Source: an uncultured Oscillibacter sp. (GTDB lineage Bacteria; Bacillota; Clostridia; Oscillospirales; Oscillospiraceae). From it: DNA of 62,574 nucleotides. The notes under the pieces are model-generated. The model was given only the letters and a program-made list of their open reading frames with translations, was not told the origin of the DNA and searched no databases. The position numbers and the translations under genes are program-made. This document shows positions 41,804 through 50,287 of the stretch, piece after piece. The stretch's first letter is position 1, and the number at the start of each line of letters is the position of its first letter. The stretch is from the NCBI RefSeq assembly GCF_900544955.1, contig NZ_UQXD01000009.1:1-62574 (forward strand). Direction: 5' to 3'.

Positions 41804-42316
41804 TCACAGCTCAATGCCCACGGTGCGGAGAATGGTCTCCACCTGGCGGGCGGTGTCGTCCTCCCCCTCCCGGCTGGCCACGATCACGTCGGCGTACCGG
41901 GCGTACAGCCCCTCCCGCTGCTCGTAAATCTGCCGGATGGTGGCGCCCTGGGGGGCGGCGATACCCCGGTCCGTCAGGTCCTGGGGCATCCGGCCGCTGA
42001 TTTGGGAGAGGGGGGTCTCCAGCCACACCGTCACGCTGTTCTCCTGGAGGCGGGCCATGGCCCGCTCCGAAAGCACCATGCTGCCGCCGGTGGCCACCAC
42101 GGTGTTCTCGCACCGCAGGGCCTCCCCCACCCGGCCCTCCACTGCCAAAAAGGCCTCCAGCCCGTCGGTGCGCAGAATCTCCGGCAGGGATTTGCCGGCG
42201 ATCTGCTCGATGAGGTCGTCCACGTCCAAAAAGGTATAGTGCAGCCGCTGGGCCAGCGCCCGGCCCACCACGCTCTTGCCGGTGCCGGGCATGCCGATGA
42301 GCAGAATATTCTTCAT
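41804..42316 (-). CDS. aroK: Shikimate kinase AroK
   Basis: A 170-residue P-loop kinase that phosphorylates shikimate at O3 in aromatic amino-acid synthesis. Walker A GMPGTGKS at 8-15, shikimate-binding DVDDLIE (about 31-37), VVATGGSMV and the lid arginine in GRMPQDL-type region. Length and motifs match AroK/AroL. The gene is separate from other shikimate genes here. GC-rich leader before it gives no clear promoter. Confidence 0.95.
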   Translation of the reverse strand: MKNILLIGMPGTGKSVVGRALAQRLHYTFLDVDDLIEQIAGKSLPEILRTDGLEAFLAVEGRVGEALRCENTVVATGGSMVLSERAMARLQENSVTVWLETPLSQISGRMPQDLTDRGIAAPQGATIRQIYEQREGLYARYADVIVASREGEDDTARQVETILRTVGIEL

Positions 42317-42478
42317 GTTGTCGTTTCCATCTCTTTCCGGAGCGGCTCCGCCGCCAGGGCGGGCCGTCTGTTTCCTTAGATTTATCCTCCATTATACCAT
42401 TTCGCGGACACTTGTCCACGGTCAAATTACACGAAAAACCCCCGGCCGCGGCCCAGCCTCCGCTCCCCACAAGCCGCA

Positions 42479-42513
42479 GCAAATTTGCCCGTCGCAAACT
42501 GTCAGATTTGCCA
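42479..42513 (+). promoter_or_regulatory. Candidate operator of the GntR regulator
   Basis: Palindrome GCAAATTTGC (42479-42488), then GCAAA-N8-TTTGC (42494-42511) ending in GATTTGCC (42505-42512). They overlap or adjoin the -35 box at 42515. The same half site occurs in the palindrome before purD. Confidence 0.5.
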
Positions 42514-42514
42514 A

Positions 42515-42543
42515 TTGCAGGACCGGCCCAAATCCGGTACAAT
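42515..42543 (+). promoter_or_regulatory. Promoter of the gntR-pur cluster
   Basis: TTGCAG (42515-42520), 17-base spacer, TACAAT (42538-42543). I see no purine riboswitch in this leader. Confidence 0.7.
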
Positions 42544-42608
42544 AGGTACGACCTTTCAAGAGGTAGTATCTATCGTGTTCCCCATTTCATCATCTTGAGG
42601 TGAACGGA

Positions 42609-43334
42609 ATGAGCAGTCAGCCGACTTCCTCCAAAACCATCCGGGCCCACCTGCTCTCCGCCATGAAAAGCGGGGAGTACGCCGGGTGCGAGCGCCTGCC
42701 CCGGGAGAACGTCCTGGCGGAGAAGCTGGGCATCAGCCGCACCCAGCTGCGGGACATCCTGGCCTCCCTGGAGCGGGAGGGCTTCATCACCCGGCGCCAC
42801 GGCGTGGGCACCATCATCAACCGCCATGTTCTGGGCGTCCAGACCCGCATGGATATCGAGGTGGAATTTCTGGACATGATCCGCCAGAGCGGGTTTGAGC
42901 CCGCCGTGGCCTCCGTCCGGGTGTCCGAGGGCACCGCGGATGAAAAAATCGCCGGCCAGCTGCAAATTGAGGAGGGCGCCCCCGTCATCCGGGTGGCCCG
43001 GCTCTGCACCGCCGACGGAAAACCCGCCATCTACTGCGAGGACGTGGTGGACAAGGCGCTTGCCAAGGGCAGCTACACCATCAAGGACCTGAAGCTGCCC
43101 ATTTTTCATTTTCTCCAGCAGTTTTGCGGCGTGTACCCCTACCTGGACCTGACGGACCTGCGGCCCGCCGTGGCGGACGCCGCCCTGGCGGAGATCTTCC
43201 AGATTCCCATGGGGTCCCCCCTCCTGAACATGGAGGAGGTGGACTTCGACATTGACGGAAAGCCGGTGTTCTGCTCCACGGAGTATTTCGCCGACGGCAT
43301 TTTCCGCCACACCGTCATGCGCAAGAAGCTCTGA
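42609..43334 (+). CDS. GntR/UTRA-family regulator preceding the pur genes
   Basis: A 241-residue HutC/FarR-type regulator: GntR winged helix (VLAEKLGISRTQLRDILASL, about 38-57) and a UTRA effector domain (about 90-235; GAPVIRVARLCTADGKPAIY, PLLNMEEVDFD). UTRA domains bind small molecules; here a purine precursor or nucleotide is plausible because the gene is 28 bases before purE and on the same promoter. ATG 42609 has GAGG eight bases upstream; a GTG at 42600 is less likely. This would differ from the PurR or riboswitch control typical for pur operons. Confidence 0.85.
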   Translation: MSSQPTSSKTIRAHLLSAMKSGEYAGCERLPRENVLAEKLGISRTQLRDILASLEREGFITRRHGVGTIINRHVLGVQTRMDIEVEFLDMIRQSGFEPAVASVRVSEGTADEKIAGQLQIEEGAPVIRVARLCTADGKPAIYCEDVVDKALAKGSYTIKDLKLPIFHFLQQFCGVYPYLDLTDLRPAVADAALAEIFQIPMGSPLLNMEEVDFDIDGKPVFCSTEYFADGIFRHTVMRKKL

Positions 43335-43362
43335 CTTTGGAAACATAAAAAGGAGAATCACC

Positions 43363-43857
43363 ATGAAAAAAGTTGCCGTCATCATGGGCAGCGATTCCGA
43401 CTGGCCCGTGGTCAAGGGCGCCTGCGCCCAGTTGGACGCCTTCGCCATCCCCTACGAGGCCCACATCCTCAGCGCCCACCGCACCCCCGCCGCCGCCGCC
43501 GCGTTTGCCCGGTCCGCCCGGGAAAACGGCTTCGGCGTGCTGATCTGCGCCGCCGGCATGGCGGCCCACCTGGCCGGCGCCTTTGCCGCAGGCTCCACCC
43601 TCCCGGTCATCGGCATCCCCATGAAGGGCGGCGCCATGGACGGGCTGGACGCGCTGCTGGCCACCGTCCAGATGCCCAGCGGCATTCCCGTGGCCACAGT
43701 GGCCATCAACGGCGCCAAGAACGCCGCCGTGCTGGCCGCCCAGATTCTGGCGGTGAGCGACGACGCCCTGGCCGCCAGGCTGGACGCCGCCCGGGCGGAC
43801 ATGGCCGCCCAGATCGCCGAAAAGGAAGCGAAGCTCCAGGCGGAGCTTGCTCAATAA
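43363..43857 (+). CDS. purE: N5-carboxyaminoimidazole ribonucleotide mutase PurE
   Basis: A 164-residue octameric enzyme. GSDSDWPV (9-16) binds the substrate phosphate, SAHRTP (about 37-42) carries the conserved His, GMAAHLAGAFAA is the core glycine motif. It moves CO2 within or onto aminoimidazole ribonucleotide. purK was not seen in the window, so a class II (direct CO2) PurE is possible. AGGAG precedes ATG 43363. Confidence 0.96.
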   Translation: MKKVAVIMGSDSDWPVVKGACAQLDAFAIPYEAHILSAHRTPAAAAAFARSARENGFGVLICAAGMAAHLAGAFAAGSTLPVIGIPMKGGAMDGLDALLATVQMPSGIPVATVAINGAKNAAVLAAQILAVSDDALAARLDAARADMAAQIAEKEAKLQAELAQ

Positions 43858-43899
43858 AGAATCCCATCCACCCACATCTTATATAGGAGGACTATCATC

Positions 43900-44589
43900 A
43901 TGCAGGATTTGAAGAAGGTTTACACCGGCAAGACCAAGGATGTTTTCGAGCTGGCAAACGGCAACTATCTGCTCAAATTTAAGGACGACTGCACCGGCAA
44001 GGACGGCGTGTTCGATCCCGGCGAGAACGCCGTGGGATTGACCATCGACGGCGTGGGCGACGTGAACCTGCGCATGTCCATCTACTTCTTCGAGAAGATC
44101 AACGCCGCCGGCATCAAAACCCACTTTGTCCGCGCCGACCTGAACGACACCACCATGGAGGTTCTGCCCGCCAAGGTGTTCGGCAAGGGCCTGGAGGTCA
44201 TCTGCCGCCACAAGGCCGTGGGCAGCTTCTTCCGCCGCTACGGCGACTATATCGAGGAGGGCGCGGATCTTCCCGCCTATGTGGAGACCACGCTCAAAAA
44301 CGACGCGCTGGGCGATCCCCTGGTGACCAAGGACGCCCTGGTGGCCCTGGGTGTGATGACCGAGCAGCAGTACGATGACATCAAGGACATGACCCAGAAG
44401 ATCACCCAGATCGTGGCCGACGACCTGAAGGAGAAGGGCCTGGTGCTCTACGACATCAAGTTCGAGTTCGGCTATGACGCCGACGGCAATGTCATGCTCA
44501 TCGACGAGGTGGCGTCCGGCAACATGCGCGTATACAAGGACGGCGCGTATGTGGACCCCATGACGCTGTCTGAGCTGTTCTTCGCATGA
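43900..44589 (+). CDS. purC: SAICAR synthase PurC
   Basis: A 229-residue ATP-dependent ligase that joins CAIR and aspartate. VYTGKTKDVFEL (about 7) binds ATP; later motifs GSFFRRYG (about 107) and KFEFGYDADGNVMLIDEV contain the metal/substrate residues. Second enzyme of the cluster; TAGGAGGAC lies before the ATG. Confidence 0.97.
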   Translation: MQDLKKVYTGKTKDVFELANGNYLLKFKDDCTGKDGVFDPGENAVGLTIDGVGDVNLRMSIYFFEKINAAGIKTHFVRADLNDTTMEVLPAKVFGKGLEVICRHKAVGSFFRRYGDYIEEGADLPAYVETTLKNDALGDPLVTKDALVALGVMTEQQYDDIKDMTQKITQIVADDLKEKGLVLYDIKFEFGYDADGNVMLIDEVASGNMRVYKDGAYVDPMTLSELFFA

Positions 44590-44632
44590 GGATGGCGGGC
44601 GCCGTTTTAAAAACATCAACTGAGAGGTAAAC

Positions 44633-46054
44633 ATGGGCGGTTTTTTTGGCGCGATCTCCAAGCGGGATTGCGTATTGGACATCTTTTTCGGGGTGGACTA
44701 CCACTCCCATCTGGGCACCCGCCGCGGCGGCATGGCGATCTACGACGCCGAGGACGGCTTTCAGCGCCAGATTCACAACATTGAGAATACGCCGTTCCGC
44801 ACAAAGTTCGACCAGGACCTGGCGGAGTTCCACGGATGCAGCGGCATCGGCTGCATCTCCGACAACGACCCCCAGCCGCTGCTGGTGCGGTCCCACCTGG
44901 GGATGTACGCCATCTCCACCGTGGGCATCATCAACAATGCCGAGGAGCTGGTGGAGACCTATTTCGCAGACCACGGACATCAGTTCATGGCACAGAGCAA
45001 CGGCAAGGTCAACGCCTCGGAACTGGTGGCCTCCCTCATCAACCAGAAGGACTCCCTGGTGGAGGGCATCCGCCACGCCCAGGATGTGATCAAAGGCTCC
45101 GCCACCATTTTGCTGCTGACCCGGGATAGCATCATCGCCGCCCGGGACAAGCTGGGCCGCCTGCCGGTGCTGATCGGCAAGAGCGCGGACGGCCACTGCG
45201 TCTCCTTCGAGTCCTTCGCCTACCACAAGCTGGGGTACGAGGACGCCTATGAGCTGGGCCCGCAGGAGATCGTCCGCATCACGGCGGAGGGGTACGAATC
45301 CCTCTCCCCCGCCGGAGAGAACATGCGCATCTGCGCCTTCCTCTGGACCTACTACGGCTACCCCAACTCCAACTACGAGGGGGTCAACGTGGAGGTCATG
45401 CGCTACCGCAACGGCGAGATCATGGCCCGAAACGAGATCGGCCGTGGCCAGCTGCCCAAGGTGGACTATGTGGCGGGGGTGCCGGACTCCGGCGTGCCCC
45501 ACGCCATCGGCTTCGCCAACCGCAGCGGCAAGCCCTTCGCCCGCCCCTTCGTGAAATACACCCCCACCTGGCCCCGCTCCTTCACGCCCACCAACCAGGA
45601 GGTCCGCAACCAGGTGGCCAAAATGAAGCAGATCCCCGTGCCCGAGCTAATTCAGGGCAAGAAGCTGCTGTTTGTGGACGACTCCATCGTCCGGGGCACC
45701 CAGCTGCGGGAGACGGTGGAATTCCTCTATGAGAGCGGCGCGGAGGAGGTGCATATGCGCTCGGCCTGCCCGCCCATCATGTACAACTGCAAATATCTGA
45801 ACTTCTCCCGCAGCAACAACGACCTGGAGCTGCTGGGCCGCCGCATCATCCAGGAGCTGGAGGGCGACGAGGGGCAGTCCCACGTGGACGAGTACGCGGA
45901 CGCCTCCACCGAGCGGGGCAAGTGCCTGCTGCACTCCATCTGCGAAAAGCTGGGCTTTGACTCCCTGGGCTATCAGACCCTGGACGGGCTGTTGGAGGCC
46001 ATCGGCATCGACCGCGGCCAAATCTGCACCTATTGCTGGACCGGAAAGGAATGA
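44633..46054 (+). CDS. purF: PurF-like amidophosphoribosyltransferase lacking N-terminal Cys
   Basis: A 473-residue enzyme of the Ntn-hydrolase plus phosphoribosyltransferase class. Its C-terminal half is intact: LLFVDDSIVRGTQL (PRPP loop), RSACPPIMYN, and the last part has CTYCWTGKE; the cysteines at RICAFLW, SACPP and CTYC match cluster ligands of B. subtilis PurF. The N-terminus reads MGGFFGAISKRDCVLDIFFG where typical PurF has MCGxxG, so the catalytic Cys1 is replaced by Gly. SHLGTRRGGMAI remains. It may use ammonia or another glutaminase, or a downstream cysteine (Cys13) could serve; this is unresolved. Context (pur cluster) supports the function. Confidence 0.9.
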   Translation: MGGFFGAISKRDCVLDIFFGVDYHSHLGTRRGGMAIYDAEDGFQRQIHNIENTPFRTKFDQDLAEFHGCSGIGCISDNDPQPLLVRSHLGMYAISTVGIINNAEELVETYFADHGHQFMAQSNGKVNASELVASLINQKDSLVEGIRHAQDVIKGSATILLLTRDSIIAARDKLGRLPVLIGKSADGHCVSFESFAYHKLGYEDAYELGPQEIVRITAEGYESLSPAGENMRICAFLWTYYGYPNSNYEGVNVEVMRYRNGEIMARNEIGRGQLPKVDYVAGVPDSGVPHAIGFANRSGKPFARPFVKYTPTWPRSFTPTNQEVRNQVAKMKQIPVPELIQGKKLLFVDDSIVRGTQLRETVEFLYESGAEEVHMRSACPPIMYNCKYLNFSRSNNDLELLGRRIIQELEGDEGQSHVDEYADASTERGKCLLHSICEKLGFDSLGYQTLDGLLEAIGIDRGQICTYCWTGKE

Positions 46055-46059
46055 ACGAC

Positions 46060-47088
46060 ATGAACAACTCCCGCTCCGACGCCTACGCCGCGGCCGGCGT
46101 GGACATCACGGCCGGATACGAGGGCGTGAAGCTGATGAAGGAGCACGTGGCCCGGACCATGATCCCCGGCGTGGTGTCCGACCTGGGCGGCTTCGGCGGC
46201 CTCTTCGCCCCGGACCTGGCCGGAATGACCCAGCCGGTGCTGGTCTCCGGCACCGACGGCGTGGGCACCAAGCAGCGCATCGCCCAGCTCCTGGACAAGC
46301 ACGACACCGTGGGCATCGACTGCGTGGCCATGTGCGTCAACGACATCGTCTGCTGCGGCGCCAAGCCCCTCTTCTTCCTGGACTATATCGCCATCGGCAA
46401 AAACGTGCCGGAAAAGGTGGCCACCCTGGTCTCCGGCGTGGCGGAGGGCTGCGTCCAGGCGGGCTGCGCCCTCATCGGCGGCGAGACCGCCGAGCACCCC
46501 GGCACCATGGCTCCCGAGGACTACGACCTGGCGGGCTTCTCCGTGGGCATCGTGGACCGCAGCCGCATCATCGACCACGCGGCCATGCGGGCCGGGGACG
46601 TGGTGCTGGCCCTGCCCTCCAGCGGCATCCACTCCAACGGCTACTCCCTGGTGCGGAAGGTCTTCGACGTGGAGCACGCCAACCTCTCCCTCTACTCCCA
46701 GGAGCTGGGCGAGACCCTGGGGGAGGCCCTGCTCACCCCCACCCGCATCTATGTCAAGCCCGTCCTGCGCTGCCTGGAGGCCGCCGCCGTCCGCGGCGTC
46801 AGCCACATCACCGGCGGCGGCTTCTTTGAGAACATCCCCCGCTGCCTGCCCGAGGGCCTCACCGCCAAAATCGAGAAGGCCGCCATCCAGACGCCCCCCA
46901 TCTTCCCCCTGCTCCAGCGCATGGGCGGCGTCTCCGAGCACGACATGTTCAACACCTACAACATGGGCGTGGGCATGACCGTGGTCGTGGCCAAGGAGGA
47001 CGCGGACCGGGCCATCGCCGCCCTGGACTGCGGCGCCTACGCCATCGGCGAGATCGTGGAGGGCGGCGAGCGGGTGGTTCTATGCTGA
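46060..47088 (+). CDS. purM: AIR synthetase PurM
   Basis: A 342-residue ATP-dependent cyclo-ligase forming aminoimidazole ribonucleotide. Motifs GVVSDLGGFGGLF, LVSGTDGVGTKQRIAQ (about 65), ALIGGETAEHPG and ALPSSGIHSNGYSLVRK are all present. I prefer ATG 46060 because GGAAAGGA gives a nine-base spacing; ATG 46051 overlaps the purF stop and is too close to that site. The end overlaps purN by seven bases. Confidence 0.96.
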   Translation: MNNSRSDAYAAAGVDITAGYEGVKLMKEHVARTMIPGVVSDLGGFGGLFAPDLAGMTQPVLVSGTDGVGTKQRIAQLLDKHDTVGIDCVAMCVNDIVCCGAKPLFFLDYIAIGKNVPEKVATLVSGVAEGCVQAGCALIGGETAEHPGTMAPEDYDLAGFSVGIVDRSRIIDHAAMRAGDVVLALPSSGIHSNGYSLVRKVFDVEHANLSLYSQELGETLGEALLTPTRIYVKPVLRCLEAAAVRGVSHITGGGFFENIPRCLPEGLTAKIEKAAIQTPPIFPLLQRMGGVSEHDMFNTYNMGVGMTVVVAKEDADRAIAALDCGAYAIGEIVEGGERVVLC

Positions 47089-47687
47089 ACAAGGCCCGCA
47101 TCGCCGTGTTCGTCTCCGGCGGCGGCACCAATCTGGAGGCGCTGCTGAAGGCCCAGGAGGCCGGCGCCATCCCCCACGGGGAGATCGTGCTGGTGTGCGC
47201 CAGCAACGAGCAGGCCTACGCCCTGACCCGGGCCGCCAACCACGGCGTGCCCGGCGTCGCCGTCCCCAAAAAACAGATGACCCAGGAGGCCTTTGAGCGG
47301 ACCCTCTCGCTGAAGCTGGCGGAGTACCGGGTGGACGTGATCGTGCTGGCCGGGTTCCTCTCCATCCTCTCGGAGAGCTTTGTCCGCCAGTGGCCGGACC
47401 GCATCGTGAACGTCCACCCCTCCCTGATCCCCGCCTTCTGCGGCAAGGGCTACTACGGCCTGAAAGTCCACGAGGCGGCGCTGCGCCGGGGCGTGAAGAT
47501 CACCGGCGCCACCGTCCACCTGGTCAACGAAATTCCCGACGGCGGCCGCATTCTGCTGCAAAAAGCGGTGGAGGTCCTGCCGGAGGACACGGCGCAGACC
47601 TTGCAGCGCCGGGTGATGGAGCAGGCGGAATGGGTGCTGCTGCCCCAGGCCGCGGAGCTGCTGTGCCAACAAATCACGGAAAGCTGA
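47082..47687 (+). CDS. purN: Phosphoribosylglycinamide formyltransferase PurN
   Basis: A 201-residue folate-dependent GAR transformylase. It begins with VFVSGGGTNLEALL; the catalytic set is visible as NVHPSLIPAF (Asn and His) and the Asp in NEIPDGGRILLQ. It uses 10-formyltetrahydrofolate. Start ATG 47082 overlaps the purM stop by seven bases, so translation is coupled. Confidence 0.95.
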   Translation: MLNKARIAVFVSGGGTNLEALLKAQEAGAIPHGEIVLVCASNEQAYALTRAANHGVPGVAVPKKQMTQEAFERTLSLKLAEYRVDVIVLAGFLSILSESFVRQWPDRIVNVHPSLIPAFCGKGYYGLKVHEAALRRGVKITGATVHLVNEIPDGGRILLQKAVEVLPEDTAQTLQRRVMEQAEWVLLPQAAELLCQQITES

Positions 47688-47698
47688 GGGAACCTGTT

Positions 47699-48877
47699 AT
47701 GAACGAACTGGAACTGAAATACGGCTGCAACCCCAACCAAAAGCCCTCCCGCATCTTCATGCGGGAAGGCGGCGAGCTGCCCATCACCGTGCGCAACGGC
47801 AAGCCCGGCTACATCAACTTCCTGGACGCCTTCAACTCCTGGCAGCTGGTCAAGGAGCTGAAGGCCGCCACCGGCCTGCCCGCCGCCGCCTCCTTCAAGC
47901 ACGTCTCCCCCGCCGGCGCCGCCGTGGGCCTGCCCCTGAGCGAGGTGGACCGGCAGATGTACTTTGTGGAGGACGACGCCCCCCTCAGCCCCATCGCCTG
48001 CGCCTACATCCGGGCCCGAGGCGCCGACCGGCTGTGCTCCTACGGCGACTGGGCGGCCCTCTCCGAGGTGTGCGACGCCGCCACCGCCCGCTATCTCAAG
48101 TATGAGGTGTCCGACGGCGTGATCGCCCCCGGCTACACCGACGAGGCCCTGGAGATTCTGAAGACCAAGAAGAAGGGCGGCTACAACGTGGTCCAAATCG
48201 ACCCGGACTACGTGCCCGCCCCTCAGGAGTACAAGGACGTCTTCGGCGTCACCTTCCAGCAGGGGCGCAACAACTTCGAGATCAACGAGGCCCTCCTGGG
48301 AAACATCGTCACCGCCAACAAGGACCTGCCCGAGGCGGCCAAAATCGACATGATCGTGGCCCTCATCACCCTGAAATACACCCAGTCCAACTCCGTGTGC
48401 TACGTGAAGGACGGCCAGGCCATCGGCGTGGGCGCCGGCCAGCAGAGCCGCATCCACTGCACCCGCCTGGCGGGGCAGAAGGCGGACAACTGGTATCTCC
48501 GCCAGCATCCCAAGGTCCTGGGCCTCCAGTTTGTGGACGGCATCCGCCGCCCGGACCGGGACAACGCCATCGACATCTACACCTCCGACGAGTATGAGGA
48601 CATCCTGGCCGACGGCGTGTGGCAAAACACCTTCCGCGTCAAGCCCGAGGTGCTGACGGCGGAGGAGAAAAAGGCCTGGATCGCCACCCAGTCCGGCGTG
48701 ACCGTGGGCAGCGACGCCTTCTTCCCCTTCGGCGACAATGTGGAGCGGGCCCGGAAGTCCGGCGCCGCCTACATCGCGGAGCCCGGCGGCTCCATCCGGG
48801 ACGACCACGTGATTGCAACCGCCGACAAGTACGGCATGACCATGTGCTTTACGGGGATGCGGTTGTTCCACCACTGA
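47699..48877 (+). CDS. purH: AICAR transformylase (PurH C-domain only)
   Basis: A 392-residue protein matching only the AICAR formyltransferase half of PurH (SFKHVSPAGAAVG with the catalytic Lys-His; KYTQSNSVCYVKDGQAIGVG; GDNVERARKSG). The IMP cyclohydrolase (MGS-fold) half is absent. It transfers the formyl group to AICAR; ring closure to IMP must be done by a separate enzyme not found in this window. ATG 47699 lies 11 bases after the purN stop; GAGGGAACC precedes it. Confidence 0.94.
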   Translation: MNELELKYGCNPNQKPSRIFMREGGELPITVRNGKPGYINFLDAFNSWQLVKELKAATGLPAAASFKHVSPAGAAVGLPLSEVDRQMYFVEDDAPLSPIACAYIRARGADRLCSYGDWAALSEVCDAATARYLKYEVSDGVIAPGYTDEALEILKTKKKGGYNVVQIDPDYVPAPQEYKDVFGVTFQQGRNNFEINEALLGNIVTANKDLPEAAKIDMIVALITLKYTQSNSVCYVKDGQAIGVGAGQQSRIHCTRLAGQKADNWYLRQHPKVLGLQFVDGIRRPDRDNAIDIYTSDEYEDILADGVWQNTFRVKPEVLTAEEKKAWIATQSGVTVGSDAFFPFGDNVERARKSGAAYIAEPGGSIRDDHVIATADKYGMTMCFTGMRLFHH

Positions 48878-48884
48878 GCATGGG

Positions 48885-48908
48885 CGGGGGAGAGCTGTCT
48901 CTCCCCCG
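48885..48908 (+). other. Intercistronic hairpin after purH
   Basis: Stem CGGGGGAGAG / CTCTCCCCCG, loop CTGT, followed by TCTCTCTCCC without a T run. It may be a partial terminator or mRNA stabiliser. Confidence 0.6.
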
Positions 48909-48971
48909 TCTCTCTCCCCTCCGGCGGCACGGCCCCGGCGCCGCCCCGGGCGGCGGACATCTTTTGAATCT

Positions 48972-48989
48972 GATTTGCCCCGGCAAATC
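48972..48989 (+). promoter_or_regulatory. GATTTGCC palindrome before purD
   Basis: GATTTGCC-CC-GGCAAATC, perfect arms with a two-base centre, 18 bases before the purD start. It repeats the half site found by the gntR promoter, so it may be a second operator. Confidence 0.5.
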
Positions 48990-49006
48990 CCACCTCGGAG
49001 GTTAGT

Positions 49007-50287
49007 ATGAATCTTCTGGTAGTCGGCGGCGGCGGCCGCGAACACGCCATCATCAAAAAGCTGAAAGAAAATCCCTCGGTGGAGACCATCTACGCCCTGC
49101 CGGGCAACGGCGGCATCGCCGAAGACGCCGTGTGCGTCCCCTCCATCGGCGCCAAGGACCTCCCCGCCATTGTGGACTTCGCCAAGTCCCACGCCGTGGA
49201 CTTCGCCGTGGTGGCGCCGGACGACCCCCTGGCCCTGGGCTGCGTGGACCGGCTGCACGAGGCGGGCATCCCCTGCTTCGGCCCCGACGCCAAGGCCGCC
49301 CGCATCGAGTCCAGCAAGGTCTTCTCCAAAAACCTGATGCGCAAATACGGCATCCCCACGGCCCGCTACGAGGTCTTTGACGATCCCGCCAAAGCCCTGG
49401 CCTATTTGCAGACGGCCTCCTTCCCCATCGTGGTCAAGGCCGACGGCCTGGCCCTGGGCAAGGGCGTGCTGATCCCCCAGAGCCTGGAGGAGGCGGAATC
49501 CGCCGTCAGGACCATCATGGAGGACAAGGCCTTCGGGGACTCCGGCAACGAGATTGTGGTGGAGGAGTTCCTCACCGGCCCCGAGGTCAGCGTCCTGGCC
49601 TTCACCGACGGCACCGCCATCGCCCCCATGGTGTCCTCTATGGACCACAAGCGGGCGGGGGACGGCGACACCGGCCTCAACACCGGCGGCATGGGCACCG
49701 TGGCGCCCAACCCCTACTACACCCCGGAGACCGCCCGGCTGTGCATGGACACCATCTTCCTGCCCACCCTGGCCGCCATGCGGGCGGAGGGCTGCCCCTT
49801 CAAGGGCTGCCTCTACTTCGGGCTGATGCTCACCCCCGACGGCCCCAAGGTCATCGAGTACAACTGCCGCTTCGGCGACCCGGAGACCCAGGTGGTGCTG
49901 CCGCTGCTGAAAACCGATCTGCTGCGCGTCATGCAGGCGGTGGAAAACGAGACCCTGGGCGAGCTGGAGCTGGAGTGGGAGACCGGCGCCGCCGCCTGTG
50001 TCATCCTGGCCTCCGGCGGCTATCCCGGCCCCTATGAGAAGGGCCGCCCCATCTCCTTCCCCGCCGAACTGCCCGCCAACGTCACCTGCTACCACGCCGG
50101 GGACCGGCTGGAGGACGGCGCGCTGGTCACCAGCGGTGGCCGGGTGCTGGGCGTCACCGCCGCGGCCCCCACGCTGCGCCAGGCCCTGGCGGACGCCTAC
50201 GCCGCCGCGGACACCGTGGAATTCGAGGGCAAATACATGCGCCGCGACATCGGCCGCCGGGCCCTGCGCGCGATGGAGGAACAGTAA
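49007..50287 (+). CDS. purD: Phosphoribosylamine-glycine ligase PurD
   Basis: A 426-residue ATP-grasp enzyme that makes GAR. Start motif VVGGGGREHAI, SGADDP-like GCVDRLHEAGI region, ATP-grasp KADGLALGKGVL (about 145), and the metal/active-site VIEYNCRFGDPETQ (about 282). TCGGAGG precedes ATG 49007. The 130-base gap from purH, with a hairpin and palindrome, may hold a separate regulatory point. Confidence 0.97.
   Translation: MNLLVVGGGGREHAIIKKLKENPSVETIYALPGNGGIAEDAVCVPSIGAKDLPAIVDFAKSHAVDFAVVAPDDPLALGCVDRLHEAGIPCFGPDAKAARIESSKVFSKNLMRKYGIPTARYEVFDDPAKALAYLQTASFPIVVKADGLALGKGVLIPQSLEEAESAVRTIMEDKAFGDSGNEIVVEEFLTGPEVSVLAFTDGTAIAPMVSSMDHKRAGDGDTGLNTGGMGTVAPNPYYTPETARLCMDTIFLPTLAAMRAEGCPFKGCLYFGLMLTPDGPKVIEYNCRFGDPETQVVLPLLKTDLLRVMQAVENETLGELELEWETGAAACVILASGGYPGPYEKGRPISFPAELPANVTCYHAGDRLEDGALVTSGGRVLGVTAAAPTLRQALADAYAAADTVEFEGKYMRRDIGRRALRAMEEQ

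Noticed and set aside
42317..42608. Purine riboswitch or PurBox upstream of the pur cluster
   Set aside because: No purine-riboswitch core and no paired PurBox were seen; the region has a sigma-A promoter and palindromes instead.
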